Positions 8,062-18,241 of a stretch of 64,000 bases of DNA are shown one piece after another; the first letter of the stretch is position 1, and each line of letters opens with the position of its first letter. Source of the DNA: Chelativorans sp. AA-79 (GTDB lineage Bacteria > Pseudomonadota > Alphaproteobacteria > Rhizobiales > Rhizobiaceae); the NCBI RefSeq assembly GCF_029457495.1, contig NZ_CP120361.1:2248001-2312000 (forward strand), given 5' to 3'. The position numbers and the translations under genes were made by a program. The notes under the pieces were generated by a model. The model saw only the letters and a list, made by a program, of their open reading frames with translations, searched no databases and had not been told where the DNA came from.

Positions 8062-9189
8062 ATGGAGTTTTCACCGCAACAGGACGAGGCCCTGAAGGCC
8101 GTCGCGCGCTGGCTGAAGAGCGGCCACTCGCCGCTTTTCCGTCTCTTCGGCTATGCCGGAACCGGCAAGACGACGCTTGCCCGGCACTTCGCCGAGCATG
8201 TGGACGGCGACGTGCAGTTCGCCGCCTTCACCGGCAAGGCGGCGCAGGTCCTGCGCTCCAAGGGGGCGTCCAACGCGCGCACCATCCATTCGCTCATCTA
8301 CCGTCCGCGCGGCGAGGAGCAGGTGGAGGACGAGGCGACCGGCAAGACGCTCATCTCCCCCACCTTCTCTATCAACCGGCAGAGCCCGATCGCCAAGGCG
8401 AAGCTCGTCATCATCGACGAATGCTCGATGGTGGACGAGGAGCTTGGCCGCGACCTCATGTCGTTCGGCACGCCGATCCTCGTGCTGGGCGATCCCGGCC
8501 AGCTTCCGCCGATCTCCGGAGGCGGCTTCTTCACGGAGCATGAGCCGGACTTCCTGCTCACCGAAATTCACCGGCAGGCCCGCGACAACCCGATCGTCCG
8601 CCTCGCGCTCGACGTGCGGGAGGGCCGGGAATTCATCTATGGCGATTACGGCACGGCCAAGGTGATCTCGAAAGGCGAGGTGAACAGCGATATGGTCCTG
8701 GCCGCCGATCAGGTTCTCCTGGGCGTGAACCGCACCCGGCGGCGCTACAATCAGCGCCTGCGGGAACTGAAGGGGTTCGAGGCGCTCTTTCCGCAGGCCG
8801 GCGACAAGCTCGTGTGCCTGCGCAACGATCCGGCCAAGGGCCTGCTCAACGGTTCGCTGTGGAAGGTGATGACCTCGTCGCGCGAGACGGTGAAGCCCGG
8901 CATCAATCTCCTCGTCTCGCCCGAGGAGGACGATCCCGACCGGGGCGTGGCCAAGATCAAGCTCCTGAAGGCCGCCTTCGAGGATCCGGAGACCGAAATC
9001 CCCTGGCAGACGAAGAAGCGATACGACGACTTCGATTTCGGCTATGCGCTCACCGTGCACAAGGCGCAGGGCTCGCAATGGAACGAGATCGTCCTGTTCG
9101 ACGAAAGCTACGCCTTCCGCGACACGCGCCAGCGCTGGCTCTATACCGCCATCACGCGAGCGGCCGAGCGGCTCACCATCGTCCGCTGA
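8062..9189 (+). CDS. RecD-like superfamily 1 DNA helicase/ATPase
   Basis: A 375-aa SF1 helicase consisting only of the motor. Walker A is GYAGTGKT at 30-37, Walker B is IIDECSMVDEE, motif III is LGDPGQLPPI, and the C-terminal UvrD_C_2 motif is ALTVHKAQGSQW followed by YTAITRA. It lacks the N-terminal domains of RecD2, so it resembles the short AAA_30-type ATPases common in Rhizobiales. The substrate is presumably DNA 5' ends, but this is inferred. The ATG at 8062 gives a standard beginning; the open frame extends upstream through the lysE gene with no plausible start. Confidence 0.87.
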   Translation: MEFSPQQDEALKAVARWLKSGHSPLFRLFGYAGTGKTTLARHFAEHVDGDVQFAAFTGKAAQVLRSKGASNARTIHSLIYRPRGEEQVEDEATGKTLISPTFSINRQSPIAKAKLVIIDECSMVDEELGRDLMSFGTPILVLGDPGQLPPISGGGFFTEHEPDFLLTEIHRQARDNPIVRLALDVREGREFIYGDYGTAKVISKGEVNSDMVLAADQVLLGVNRTRRRYNQRLRELKGFEALFPQAGDKLVCLRNDPAKGLLNGSLWKVMTSSRETVKPGINLLVSPEEDDPDRGVAKIKLLKAAFEDPETEIPWQTKKRYDDFDFGYALTVHKAQGSQWNEIVLFDESYAFRDTRQRWLYTAITRAAERLTIVR

Positions 9190-9198
9190 AGGTTTCGC

Positions 9199-9609
9199 TT
9201 AGGCGGGGCCGGGCAGGGGCCGTGCGCCGATCCAGGTCCACGCGGCATCCGCCTCCTCCAGGTCGAAATGTTTCATCTGCACCGAGAAGAAGAACGGCTT
9301 CGCGAGGCTGATCGTCGCTTTCATCCAGGTGGGAGCGCCCACAACGGCATATTTGCGGATATGCTTGAGCGTACGCGTTCTGCCGAGGAGGTTCTGCCCG
9401 CGTAGCGCTGCGCTCCAGTCGGCGCCTTCGTAATCATGGATGAGAACGATCACGTCGATTTTGTCATGCAACGCGTAAGCGCCTTCCAGGAGCCCGTACA
9501 TGTTCTCGATATCGGCGCTTGCGATGTGCCCGGTAATCTCGAAGGCGAGGGCGTCGGCGCGATCCGTGTCGATACGGCGAACGCTGGGCGGTGTCTCATT
9601 GATGAGCAT
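9199..9609 (-). CDS. SpoIIAA-like (STAS-related) protein
   Basis: A 136-aa protein of the SpoIIAA-like family (alpha/beta, related to STAS domains and the CRAL-TRIO fold). It contains alternating hydrophobic strands such as [10 protein letters not shown] and a C-terminal Trp-rich end. No kinase or phosphatase partner is nearby. The family function is unclear; some members bind lipids. It is convergent with the helicase gene (9 bp apart). Confidence 0.75.
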   Translation of the reverse strand: MLINETPPSVRRIDTDRADALAFEITGHIASADIENMYGLLEGAYALHDKIDVIVLIHDYEGADWSAALRGQNLLGRTRTLKHIRKYAVVGAPTWMKATISLAKPFFFSVQMKHFDLEEADAAWTWIGARPLPGPA

Positions 9610-9717
9610 TTTTCTTGCCCGTCATGGCTGTTCATCACGACAACACCGATTGGCCCTGTCGGTTCCCGGCGAAAGCATATAGGGAAAGTCAGGTGCAAGT
9701 CGTCGCAGGGTATCAAC

Positions 9718-10470
9718 ATGCCGGCCGAGCTCTCCGTCAACCTGAACGCCATCGCAATGCTGCGCAACAGGCGGGACCTGCCGTGGCCGAGCGTCACCGG
9801 GCTCGGGCGCATCGCCCTTGCTGCCGGCGCGCACGGGCTTACCGTCCATCCAAGGCCCGACCAGCGGCACATCCGCTTTTCCGACCTGCCGGACCTGCGT
9901 GCGCTGCTCGACGACGAGTTCCCCGACCGCGAGTTCAACATCGAAGGCTACCCGTCCGAGGCCTTCCTGCGGCTGGTGGAGGAGGCCGAGCCGGAGCAGG
10001 TGACGCTCGTGCCCGACGACCCGTCCCAGGCCACGTCCGACCACGGATGGCGGTTCGAGGAGCACGTGCATTTCCTGACCGCAGTCGTTGCGCGCCTGAA
10101 GCGGCTCGGCACACGCGTATCGCTCTTTGCGGATCCGGATGCGGACGAGGCAGCGCTTGCGATCGCCGGGGATGTGGGGGCCGACCGGGTGGAGCTTTAT
10201 ACCGGTCCCTACGGCGCTTGCCACGACGATTCCGAAAAAGCCGCCAAGGAGCTGGAAAAGCTCAAGAAGACCGCCGAATGTGCAGCCCGCCTCGGGCTCG
10301 GTGTGAATGCCGGCCACGATCTGACGGTCGCCAATCTGCGCGCCGTCGCGGCGAGCATCCCGGCGCTCGCGGAAGTCTCCATCGGCCATGCGCTGACGGC
10401 CGATGCCCTGGAGTTCGGTATGGCCGAGACCGTGCGGCGTTATCTGGCCGCGCTCGGGCGGCCGGCCTGA
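9718..10470 (+). CDS. pdxJ: Pyridoxine 5'-phosphate synthase
   Basis: Closes the pyridine ring of vitamin B6 from 1-deoxyxylulose 5-phosphate and 3-amino-2-oxopropyl phosphate. At 250 aa it has the family's normal length. Signatures include [13 protein letters not shown] at the N-terminus, the HPRPDQRHI phosphate-binding motif, the VTLVPDDP motif and the C-terminal [14 protein letters not shown]. The ATG at 9718 matches the family start. It is a single gene that needs PdxA, which is not in the window. Confidence 0.96.
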   Translation: MPAELSVNLNAIAMLRNRRDLPWPSVTGLGRIALAAGAHGLTVHPRPDQRHIRFSDLPDLRALLDDEFPDREFNIEGYPSEAFLRLVEEAEPEQVTLVPDDPSQATSDHGWRFEEHVHFLTAVVARLKRLGTRVSLFADPDADEAALAIAGDVGADRVELYTGPYGACHDDSEKAAKELEKLKKTAECAARLGLGVNAGHDLTVANLRAVAASIPALAEVSIGHALTADALEFGMAETVRRYLAALGRPA

Positions 10471-10500
10471 CGCAGGCTCCATTCGCCTCGCTTCGTCGGC

Positions 10501-11391
10501 TCAGCCGAGGAGCGCTGCCTTGTTCGCCTCCAGGAAGGCCCCGAGCGGCTGCGGCATGCGCCCCGTGAGCCTTTCCACGTCACCGGTCACCTCCGCGAGG
10601 CCGCCGGCACGGGTATTCGCATCGAAGGAAACGAGGAGCGGGACGACCGACTCCGGCACGGCGGCGGCCTTCATTCCCTCCGCAAGCGCATCGTCCGAAA
10701 GGTCTATCACCTCGATCGGCTTGCCGGTGATTTCGCTGGCGAGAGCAGCGATTTCGCCATTGGTCAGTGCCTCCGGGCCCGTCAGGGTGTAGGTGGCGCT
10801 TTCGCCGGTTCCCGAGGCGAGCGAAGCCGCTATGGCGCGGGCGACGTCGTCGCGCGCGATATGTGCCGTGCGCCCGCTGCCTGCCGACGTGTACCACTTG
10901 CCCGTCTTCAGCGCCTGAGGCAGCGCCATCATCAGGTTTTCCTGGTACCAGTTGTTGCGGAAGATCGTGTGGGCAAGCCCGCTCTCCTCGATCGCCTGTT
11001 CGGTGCGGTAGTGATCGGGGGAGAAGAGGACAGGATTGCCCGGTTCGGGCTTCGGCATGGAGGTGTATGCCACGTGCCCGGCGCCGGCTTTCACCGCCGC
11101 CGACACCGCCGTTTCGTGCTGGCGGATGCGCTTGCCCGGCACGTCCGTGGAGTCGGTGGAGATGACCAGCACGCGGTCCGCGCCTTCGAAAGCCTTTGCG
11201 AGTGCTGCTTCGTCATCGAAACTCGCCGCACGTATGGCTACGCCCTTGGCCGACAGATCATCGAGCTTCGAGGGCTCGCGAGTGGTCGCAACAAGGCGTC
11301 CCGCCGGCACTTTTTCCGTTTCGAGGAGGTGATGGAGCACGCGGCGGCCGAGATGTCCCGAGGCGCCGGTGACGAGAATCTTGTCGGTCAT
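10501..11391 (-). CDS. ytfG: NAD(P)H-binding quinone reductase-like protein (QOR2/YtfG family)
   Basis: A 296-aa atypical short-chain dehydrogenase of the NmrA/QOR2 family. The dinucleotide site is ILVTGASGHLGRRVL at the N-terminus. The FRNNWYQENL motif typical of YtfG is present. E. coli YtfG reduces quinones with NADPH. It is divergent from an HxlR regulator, the same arrangement as E. coli ytfG/ytfH, so repression by that regulator is likely. The start at 11391 (MTDKILVTG) was chosen over 11400. Confidence 0.88.
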   Translation of the reverse strand: MTDKILVTGASGHLGRRVLHHLLETEKVPAGRLVATTREPSKLDDLSAKGVAIRAASFDDEAALAKAFEGADRVLVISTDSTDVPGKRIRQHETAVSAAVKAGAGHVAYTSMPKPEPGNPVLFSPDHYRTEQAIEESGLAHTIFRNNWYQENLMMALPQALKTGKWYTSAGSGRTAHIARDDVARAIAASLASGTGESATYTLTGPEALTNGEIAALASEITGKPIEVIDLSDDALAEGMKAAAVPESVVPLLVSFDANTRAGGLAEVTGDVERLTGRMPQPLGAFLEANKAALLG

Positions 11392-11425
11392 TGATTTCAA
11401 TCCCTAAATTCTGCCGGAAATATGC

Positions 11426-11504
11426 TCTCAAAATGAGACCAGCGCTAAAATAGGAATTGACCGACATGCGTAAAGAAGGCAGTTTTTCAGCCGCTGGTTA
11501 CGCA
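11426..11504. promoter_or_regulatory. Operator region between ytfG and hxlR-type gene
   Basis: Two inverted repeats lie in the divergent intergenic region. One is TCTCA-AAA-TGAGA (11426-11438). The other has 7-bp arms TGCGTAA (11467-11473) and TTACGCA (11498-11504). Either could be the HxlR dimer site. Which one is used cannot be decided from sequence. Confidence 0.4.
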
Positions 11505-11530
11505 AAGGGAACCACCAGGGAGACGACATC

Positions 11531-11944
11531 ATGGATGTGCGGCCCATCGATCTGAGGCGCAAGCTCGAGATCTACCGTGCCGCGGGCGGCGAGGGCAGAA
11601 ATCTGGCCGACTGCCCGGTGCGCGACGTGATCGCCAACATCAACGGCAAGTGGAACTCGCTGATGATGATTGCGCTGGCGGAACGGCCGCACCGTTTTGG
11701 GGAATTGCGGCGCATGATGCCCGACATCTCCCAGCGCATGCTGACCCAGACCCTGCGCGACCTGCAGCGTGACGGCTATGTGCACCGCGAGGTGTTTCCC
11801 ACCAAGCCGCCGAGTGTGGAATACAGCCTGACCGATCTCGGCCGCTCCATGTTCGAGGCGCTGAACCATCTCTTAGGCTGGGCGGAGCGCAACCACCCGG
11901 CCGTGCGCGAGGCGCGGCAAAGATTTGATGACGGCGAGATGTGA
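11531..11944 (+). CDS. HxlR family transcriptional regulator
   Basis: A 137-aa winged-helix regulator with the HxlR hallmarks: CPVRDVIANINGKWN at the start of the DNA-binding domain, RFGELRRMMPDISQRMLTQ in the recognition region, and the wing VEYSLTDLG. Family members respond to aldehydes, quinones or hypochlorite, often through the conserved N-terminal Cys (here C28). It is divergent from ytfG and probably its repressor, as YtfH is in enterobacteria. Confidence 0.9.
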   Translation: MDVRPIDLRRKLEIYRAAGGEGRNLADCPVRDVIANINGKWNSLMMIALAERPHRFGELRRMMPDISQRMLTQTLRDLQRDGYVHREVFPTKPPSVEYSLTDLGRSMFEALNHLLGWAERNHPAVREARQRFDDGEM

Positions 11945-11970
11945 TTTGCGCCATTTGAGCCTAGGGCGGA

Positions 11971-12624
11971 TCAGCCCTTCGATGCGGCGGTGAAAACCGC
12001 CAACTGAGCGTCGAAAGCGCGCTTGTATGCGGGCCGTGCTTCGCCGCGGGCAACATAGACGGAGAGGTTCGGATACTCGTCCAGAATTTCCGATGATGCT
12101 TTCAACCTGAGCAGTACCGACACCATCAGAAGGTCACCGGCGCTGAACCCGCCGTCGAGCCACTCGGCATCGCCGAGGCGAGCGGAAAGGGCGCCCAGCC
12201 GTTTCCGGATGCTGTCCTCGAGGAAACGCAGGCGCTGCTCGTACCAAGGCTCGTCGCGCTCAAGGATCTTGGCGAGGCTGCGGTCGAAGATCGGCGGCTC
12301 CACAGTATTGAGCGCGGCAAACATCCACGCGACCGCGCGCGCCCGGGCATTCGCGTCGTCCGGCAGCAGGCCAGTGTGACGCTCCGCGATATGGAACACG
12401 ATCGCCCCCGACTCGAACAGGGCGAGATCGCCTTCTTCATACGTCGGAATCTGCCCGAAAGGGTTGAGCGCGAGATGCGCGGGCTCCTTCATCGCTTTGA
12501 ACGAAAGAAGACGAACGTCGTAGGGCTGGCGCACTTCTTCGAGCGCCCAGCGAATGCGCATGTCACGCGCCAGACCCTTGCCGCGATCGGGCGACCGTTC
12601 AAAGGCGGTAATGGTTGGGGTCAT
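11971..12624 (-). CDS. Glutathione S-transferase family protein
   Basis: A 217-aa cytosolic GST with an N-terminal thioredoxin-like half (residues about 5-85, with NPFGQIPTYEEGDLALFESGA-type glutathione-binding region) and an all-helical C-terminal half (about 95-205). The SPDRGKGLARDMRIRWALEE segment resembles GSTs annotated as YfcG/GstB-like. The substrate is unknown. The start at 12624 was chosen because the longer frame upstream crosses into the divergent TetR gene. It shares a 240-bp upstream region with that regulator. Confidence 0.88.
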   Translation of the reverse strand: MTPTITAFERSPDRGKGLARDMRIRWALEEVRQPYDVRLLSFKAMKEPAHLALNPFGQIPTYEEGDLALFESGAIVFHIAERHTGLLPDDANARARAVAWMFAALNTVEPPIFDRSLAKILERDEPWYEQRLRFLEDSIRKRLGALSARLGDAEWLDGGFSAGDLLMVSVLLRLKASSEILDEYPNLSVYVARGEARPAYKRAFDAQLAVFTAASKG

Positions 12625-12875
12625 TGGATGGCTCCGGGTGATCGCGTGACGCCGTTCAGCGGGACTTGAGAAATTGCGATAAACCGTCTCACGGTCTCTC
12701 TCCAGCTTGCGTTTTGCTTCCAGGACGGATGACCGGCGCGTCTCCCGACAATCCACCTCGTTTCCTTTTGGCGACTTCGTTCCTCTGGCTGCCCCTGATC
12801 CGGCAGGCACCGCCGCCGAAATCGCAACCTTGCGAGAACGATAGCTTGAAAAAAGTCGGCGCTCGTGACAGAACC

Positions 12876-12889
12876 GTACCGTACGGTAC
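12876..12889. promoter_or_regulatory. 14-bp perfect palindrome at the start of the TetR gene
   Basis: GTACCGTACGGTAC is a perfect palindrome ending 2 bp before the ATG at 12892. It contains two overlapping CCGTA/TACGG half-sites. TetR-family repressors usually bind such sites and repress their own genes. Its position suggests that the ATG at 12892, not the GTG at 12865, is the true start. Confidence 0.5.
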
Positions 12890-12891
12890 TG

Positions 12892-14602
<1,711 letters not shown>

Positions 14603-14624
14603 AGCCGGGTCTTCCCGAAAAGAA

Positions 14625-14650
14625 ACGGCGGCGCTGGCTGGCGCCGCCGT
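14625..14650 (-). terminator. Hairpin terminator between ilvC and the BA14K gene
   Basis: A perfect 10-bp stem (ACGGCGGCGC / GCGCCGCCGT) with a six-base loop lies between these convergent genes. On the minus strand it is followed by TTCTTTTC, so it looks like the terminator of the BA14K gene. It may also stop ilvC transcripts from the other side, but no T-run follows on the plus strand. Confidence 0.6.
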
Positions 14651-14661
14651 TGCCGGACTTC

Positions 14662-15138
14662 CTAGCGCCAGTAGGGCGAGATGCAGGCCCGGCGTGGTCC
14701 GTGATAGGGCTGGAAGCTGTTGTCCGAGGCCCGGTAGGACCGGTATTTGGCATGACACCAGTTCACATGGGCTGCCGGCAGGCCGTAGGCCCGGCGCGGC
14801 ACCACATAGCGGGGCCGTGCGTAATAGGGCGGCGGGCCGTAGCGGTAGCCGCCCGTGCCGAATTCCAAGGTAAAGCCGGATCTGGGCGCGCGGCGCCAAT
14901 GATGGCGCCGGTCCCAGTTGCGGTGGTGACGCCAGTGACGGCGATCATGGCCGCGACGCCAATGGCGGCGGTCACGGTGATCCACCTGGACCAGATCCGC
15001 CGGCTGTGCCGTGGTCACGGGGGCCGCGTTCGCGGCGGCGCCGGCCGAAAGGGCGGCGGCTTGGGCGGCAGGTGCCGTTGCGCTCAGGCCCAAGGCGGCG
15101 AAGGCGCAGAAGGCGAGGGTGGTGAGTGCTCGTTTCAT
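14662..15138 (-). CDS. BA14K family secreted protein
   Basis: A 158-aa exported protein. It has a cleavable signal peptide (about 1-28, ending AAQAAA), a His/Arg-rich middle (repeats of HWRR/DRRHW), a Tyr/Pro-rich stretch, and a C-terminal BA14K domain with [19 protein letters not shown] and a second Cys near the end. BA14K proteins were first described as Brucella antigens and are typical of Rhizobiales; lectin-like activity and cell-envelope integrity roles have been reported for relatives. The two C-terminal cysteines probably form a disulfide. Confidence 0.9.
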   Translation of the reverse strand: MKRALTTLAFCAFAALGLSATAPAAQAAALSAGAAANAAPVTTAQPADLVQVDHRDRRHWRRGHDRRHWRHHRNWDRRHHWRRAPRSGFTLEFGTGGYRYGPPPYYARPRYVVPRRAYGLPAAHVNWCHAKYRSYRASDNSFQPYHGPRRACISPYWR

Positions 15139-15311
15139 CAGTGCAACTCCAGTACTTCAGACAAGCAAGCCGAGATGCGGCCGAGCTTGGATGGTGAAAA
15201 TAGTGCTTCATCGCGCATGAATGCGGCATGAACGGGGGCGTTCCCCGCAACTGACGTCACTTGCGCGTGAGACCGCTTGTGTTTACCGCCTATGCGGGGC
15301 AAAAGAACGCC

Positions 15312-16424
15312 ATGTCGATCCGGATCGCCACGTTCAACGTCGAGAACCTCATGAACCGGTTCGATTTCTCCGGTTTCCGCAACCAGTTGCAGCAGGATCG
15401 CTCGCTGGCGCTCTTCGAGATCAAGGGCGAGGAGGAGTATCAGGAGCTGGAACGGGCGCGCACCATCGCCCATACCGATGACACGCGCCAGCTCACGGCG
15501 CTGGCCATCGCGGCCGCCCGCGCGGACATCCTGTGCCTTCAGGAAGTGGACAACCAGGCGGCGCTGAACGCCTTCGAATACGGTTATCTCTACAAGATGG
15601 TCGGGGCCGGCTACCGCGACAAATACTCCTCCGCCGGCAACGACGTGCGCGGCATCGACGTGGCGGTCATGATGCGGCGCGAAACGGCCGACGGGGAGCC
15701 GATCGAATTTCAGCGCATGACCACGCATGCGCACGTCACATTCAGGGATTTCGGGCTCCACACGCCGGAACTGGCGGAATTGGGCGTGGGGCCGGACGAG
15801 CGGATCTTCCGGCGCGACTGCCTGGAGATCGACGTTCTCGTGGGCGGCAAGCCGCTCACGCTCTACACCGTGCATTTCAAGGCGATGACCTCTCCGCGCA
15901 ACGGGCGCGACGGGCGGCTTGCCTCCATGCCGATCCGCGCGGCCGAGGCTGCCGCCGTCAGGCGGATCATCACGGACCGTTTCGGGGCGCAGGGCGCGCC
16001 GCGAAAGCGCTGGGCCGTCTGCGGGGACCTCAACGACTACAGGGAGCGGGTGATCATCGCGGGCGACGCCCATGCCGGCTATCACTTCAAGCCCGTCCGC
16101 GAGGCACAGTCGAGCGTCGATGTTCTCACGAACGGCGGCTTCTGCGAGAATGTCGTGGAGCGCCGGCCGGAACTCGACCGCTGGACCCTCTATCACACGC
16201 GCGGGCCGGAGGAGAGGCATCTCTGCCAGCTCGACTATATACTGCTTTCGCCGGCGCTCGCGCAGGGGAACACAAAGGCGGTGCCGGAGATCGTCCGCAA
16301 CGGACAGCCCTGGCGGACGATCTTTCCGCCCGGCCAGGAGGTGGAGCGGTATCCGCGCACGGGCTGGGACCGGCCCAAGGCGTCGGACCACTGCCCGGTG
16401 GCGGTATCGCTCGACCTTGTCTGA
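15312..16424 (+). CDS. Endonuclease/exonuclease/phosphatase (EEP) family protein
   Basis: A 370-aa cytoplasmic member of the EEP (DNase I-like) fold. The metal-binding and catalytic motifs are ATFNVENL near residue 10, LCLQEVDN (Glu ligand), the internal VCGDLNDY, and SDHCPVAV at the C-terminus (catalytic Asp-His). The substrate could be nucleic acid or a phosphodiester/phosphoinositide-like compound; no signal peptide is visible. The ATG at 15312 was chosen over an upstream TTG at 15261. Confidence 0.87.
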   Translation: MSIRIATFNVENLMNRFDFSGFRNQLQQDRSLALFEIKGEEEYQELERARTIAHTDDTRQLTALAIAAARADILCLQEVDNQAALNAFEYGYLYKMVGAGYRDKYSSAGNDVRGIDVAVMMRRETADGEPIEFQRMTTHAHVTFRDFGLHTPELAELGVGPDERIFRRDCLEIDVLVGGKPLTLYTVHFKAMTSPRNGRDGRLASMPIRAAEAAAVRRIITDRFGAQGAPRKRWAVCGDLNDYRERVIIAGDAHAGYHFKPVREAQSSVDVLTNGGFCENVVERRPELDRWTLYHTRGPEERHLCQLDYILLSPALAQGNTKAVPEIVRNGQPWRTIFPPGQEVERYPRTGWDRPKASDHCPVAVSLDLV

Positions 16425-16505
16425 GCGCCCGGCCGCAATACGCTATCATGAGGAGCTTCGGAGCGCCTCGGCGCCGACTCCACCGAAAACCGGGAGAACG
16501 CAGCG

Positions 16506-17423
16506 ATGAACGGAAGGCGATATCTCATCTATGACGTCTTCACGGAGACCGGCCTTGCGGGAAATCCGCTTGCCATCGTCCTCGATGCGGATGGTCTCGA
16601 CCAGACACGCATGCAGAAGATTGCCGGCGAGTTCAACCTGTCCGAGACGGTCTTCGTGCTGCCGCCGGAAAATCCCCTGCACACGGCACGCGTGCGGATT
16701 TTCACCCCCGGTCGCGAACTGCCCTTTGCCGGCCATCCGACGGTGGGCACCGCCATCGCCCTGTTGGAGCGGACGGGAGAGATCGGCGGCAGAGGCAGCG
16801 CCTCGATCGTGGTCCTGGAGGAGGATGTCGGCCCGGTACGCTGCGCCGTCTCGGTGAACAGGGGCTCGGTCTTCGCCGAATTCGACCTGCCGCGTCTGCC
16901 CAAGCGGATCCCCTTCGAAGCACCCGCGGAAGCCGTGGCGGCCGCGCTCGGCATCTCGCATCACGAGATCGGTTTCGAGAATCATCTCGTCAGCGCCTGG
17001 TCGGCCGGCGTGCCCTTCGCCTGCGTTCCCGTCGCCAATCTGGATGTCGCCGGCCGGGTGCGGCTCGATGCGGGGCTCTGGGACGAGATCGTCCTGCAGA
17101 ACGAGGCGGCGATCGGCGATCCCTATGTCTATTGCCGTGAGACGGTGAACCACGATTGCTCGTTCCACACGCGCATGTTCGCGCCCGGCCAGGGCATCCC
17201 CGAAGACCCGGCCACCGGCTCCGCCGCGGCGGCCTTCGCCGGCGCGATCCTGACCCATGACGAGCCGGTGGACGGCGTGCACAGCTACTGGATCGAGCAG
17301 GGAATCGAGATGGGAAGGCCATCGCGCATCCGGCTCGAGATCGAGGCGGCGGGCGGCGCCATCGAGGCAGCCCGTATAGGCGGCGCAGCGGTGAAGCTCG
17401 CCGAGGGCAGGCTCCTTCTTTGA
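16506..17423 (+). CDS. PhzF family isomerase/epimerase-like protein
   Basis: A 305-aa PhzF-fold protein related to diaminopimelate epimerase. The N-terminal motif VFTETGLAGNPLAIV contains the region of the catalytic Glu seen in PhzF, and the C-terminal half has FAPGQGIPEDPATGSAA, which binds substrate. No phenazine genes are nearby, so it is one of the many orphan PhzF-like proteins of unknown substrate. It lies 81 bp after the EEP gene on the same strand. Confidence 0.88.
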   Translation: MNGRRYLIYDVFTETGLAGNPLAIVLDADGLDQTRMQKIAGEFNLSETVFVLPPENPLHTARVRIFTPGRELPFAGHPTVGTAIALLERTGEIGGRGSASIVVLEEDVGPVRCAVSVNRGSVFAEFDLPRLPKRIPFEAPAEAVAAALGISHHEIGFENHLVSAWSAGVPFACVPVANLDVAGRVRLDAGLWDEIVLQNEAAIGDPYVYCRETVNHDCSFHTRMFAPGQGIPEDPATGSAAAAFAGAILTHDEPVDGVHSYWIEQGIEMGRPSRIRLEIEAAGGAIEAARIGGAAVKLAEGRLLL

Positions 17424-17507
17424 AAATCGCACAAGCGGGTCCCATCTCCGATATTGCGAAACGGCGATCTGTGGTGGCGGCATCCTTCATTCCTGACTTC
17501 GAAGGGG

Positions 17508-17536
17508 TTGCATGCCCGTGTCAAACAGGCTAATGA
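17508..17536 (+). promoter_or_regulatory. Putative promoter of tRNA-Lys
   Basis: -35 TTGCAT and -10 TAATGA are separated by 17 bp. They lie 84 bp before the tRNA gene, with no ORF between. A small TCCGCTT/AAGCGGA hairpin lies in the leader. Confidence 0.5.
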
Positions 17537-17620
17537 GCGCCGCATTCCGAAGGTGATCGCCTAGGGGTTCCGGGATCCGCTTCCCTAAGCGGACGCAGAG
17601 TCCTGAATTCACTTCGGGTC

Positions 17621-17696
<76 letters not shown>

Positions 17697-17951
17697 GCAT
17701 TTCAGGGCTTAGTGAAAGACGCAGGGCAGGGCGGTTAACGTGAGTTACCGCGGCCGCATATATCTGTCCCGTCGGCCATTGCTTTTCATTTCAAGCGCCC
17801 CATATGTGTATCCATCAGCCGCCATGGCGGTGAGGGCGTCCTTTCAGATGGTTTGTGAGGCTCCACCGGCAGGCGGGCTGTATTTGGCCGATTGATGCTG
17901 CGCTGACCACGGATGTACTGGCAGTGCGAGAGTGTCTCGGTAGCGAAGGAG
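17697..17951. other. Non-coding stretch after tRNA-Lys
   Basis: About 255 bp with no convincing ORF on either strand. It ends in the strong plus-strand terminator at 17952. It may be the tRNA precursor trailer or a small RNA of unknown start. Open frames here on the minus strand lack ribosome-binding sites and family signals. Confidence 0.4.
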
Positions 17952-17979
17952 AAGCGGGCGCACAGGCCCGCTTTTTTTT
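17952..17979 (+). terminator. Intrinsic terminator
   Basis: A 7-bp GC stem AGCGGGC/GCCCGCT with a GCACAG loop is followed by eight T. It is the first plus-strand terminator after tRNA-Lys, 256 bp from the tRNA, and may belong to an unrecognised small RNA. Confidence 0.8.
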
Positions 17980-18108
17980 GTGCGGATGAAAACCCGCGCG
18001 CTGCCGACCCAAGCTGTGACGCAGCGATTGTGCAATGCAGCAAACGCAGGTCAGGTATGCGCAAATCGACATTGCGCTTTAGGTCAGCACGTCTTACCTT
18101 TTGAATTG

Positions 18109-18222
18109 TCGGCCATCTACTCCTCCCAGATGCGATGCCGACGCCGAATGCGGAGCACCTCCTCCCGCTCTGCATGTCGAATCAGCCCGCTGCCTCTCCT
18201 CCTCCCGGCAGCGGGCTTTTTC
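18109..18222 (+). ncRNA. alpha-r14-type small RNA (three anti-Shine-Dalgarno hairpins)
   Basis: Three consecutive hairpins each expose a CTCCTCCC loop. Hairpin 1 (18109-18141) has stem TCGGC+CATCT / AGATG+GCCGA. Hairpin 2 (18148-18175) has stem ATGCGGAGC/GCTCTGCAT with one G-U pair. Hairpin 3 (18185-18218) has a perfect 11-bp stem AGCCCGCTGCC/GGCAGCGGGCT followed by TTTTT, which is the terminator. This length (about 115 nt) and loop sequence are the hallmarks of the alpha-r14 family of Rhizobiales trans-acting small RNAs, whose loops pair with ribosome-binding sites of target mRNAs. The 5' end and promoter are not certain. Confidence 0.8.
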
Positions 18223-18241
18223 GTTTCAGGGCCGTGTGGGC

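Noticed and set aside
17786-18175. Minus-strand ORF over the non-coding region between tRNA-Lys and the transglycosylase
   Set aside because: It runs against two well-formed plus-strand terminators and the hairpins of the alpha-r14-type RNA, has no ribosome-binding site and no recognisable domain.
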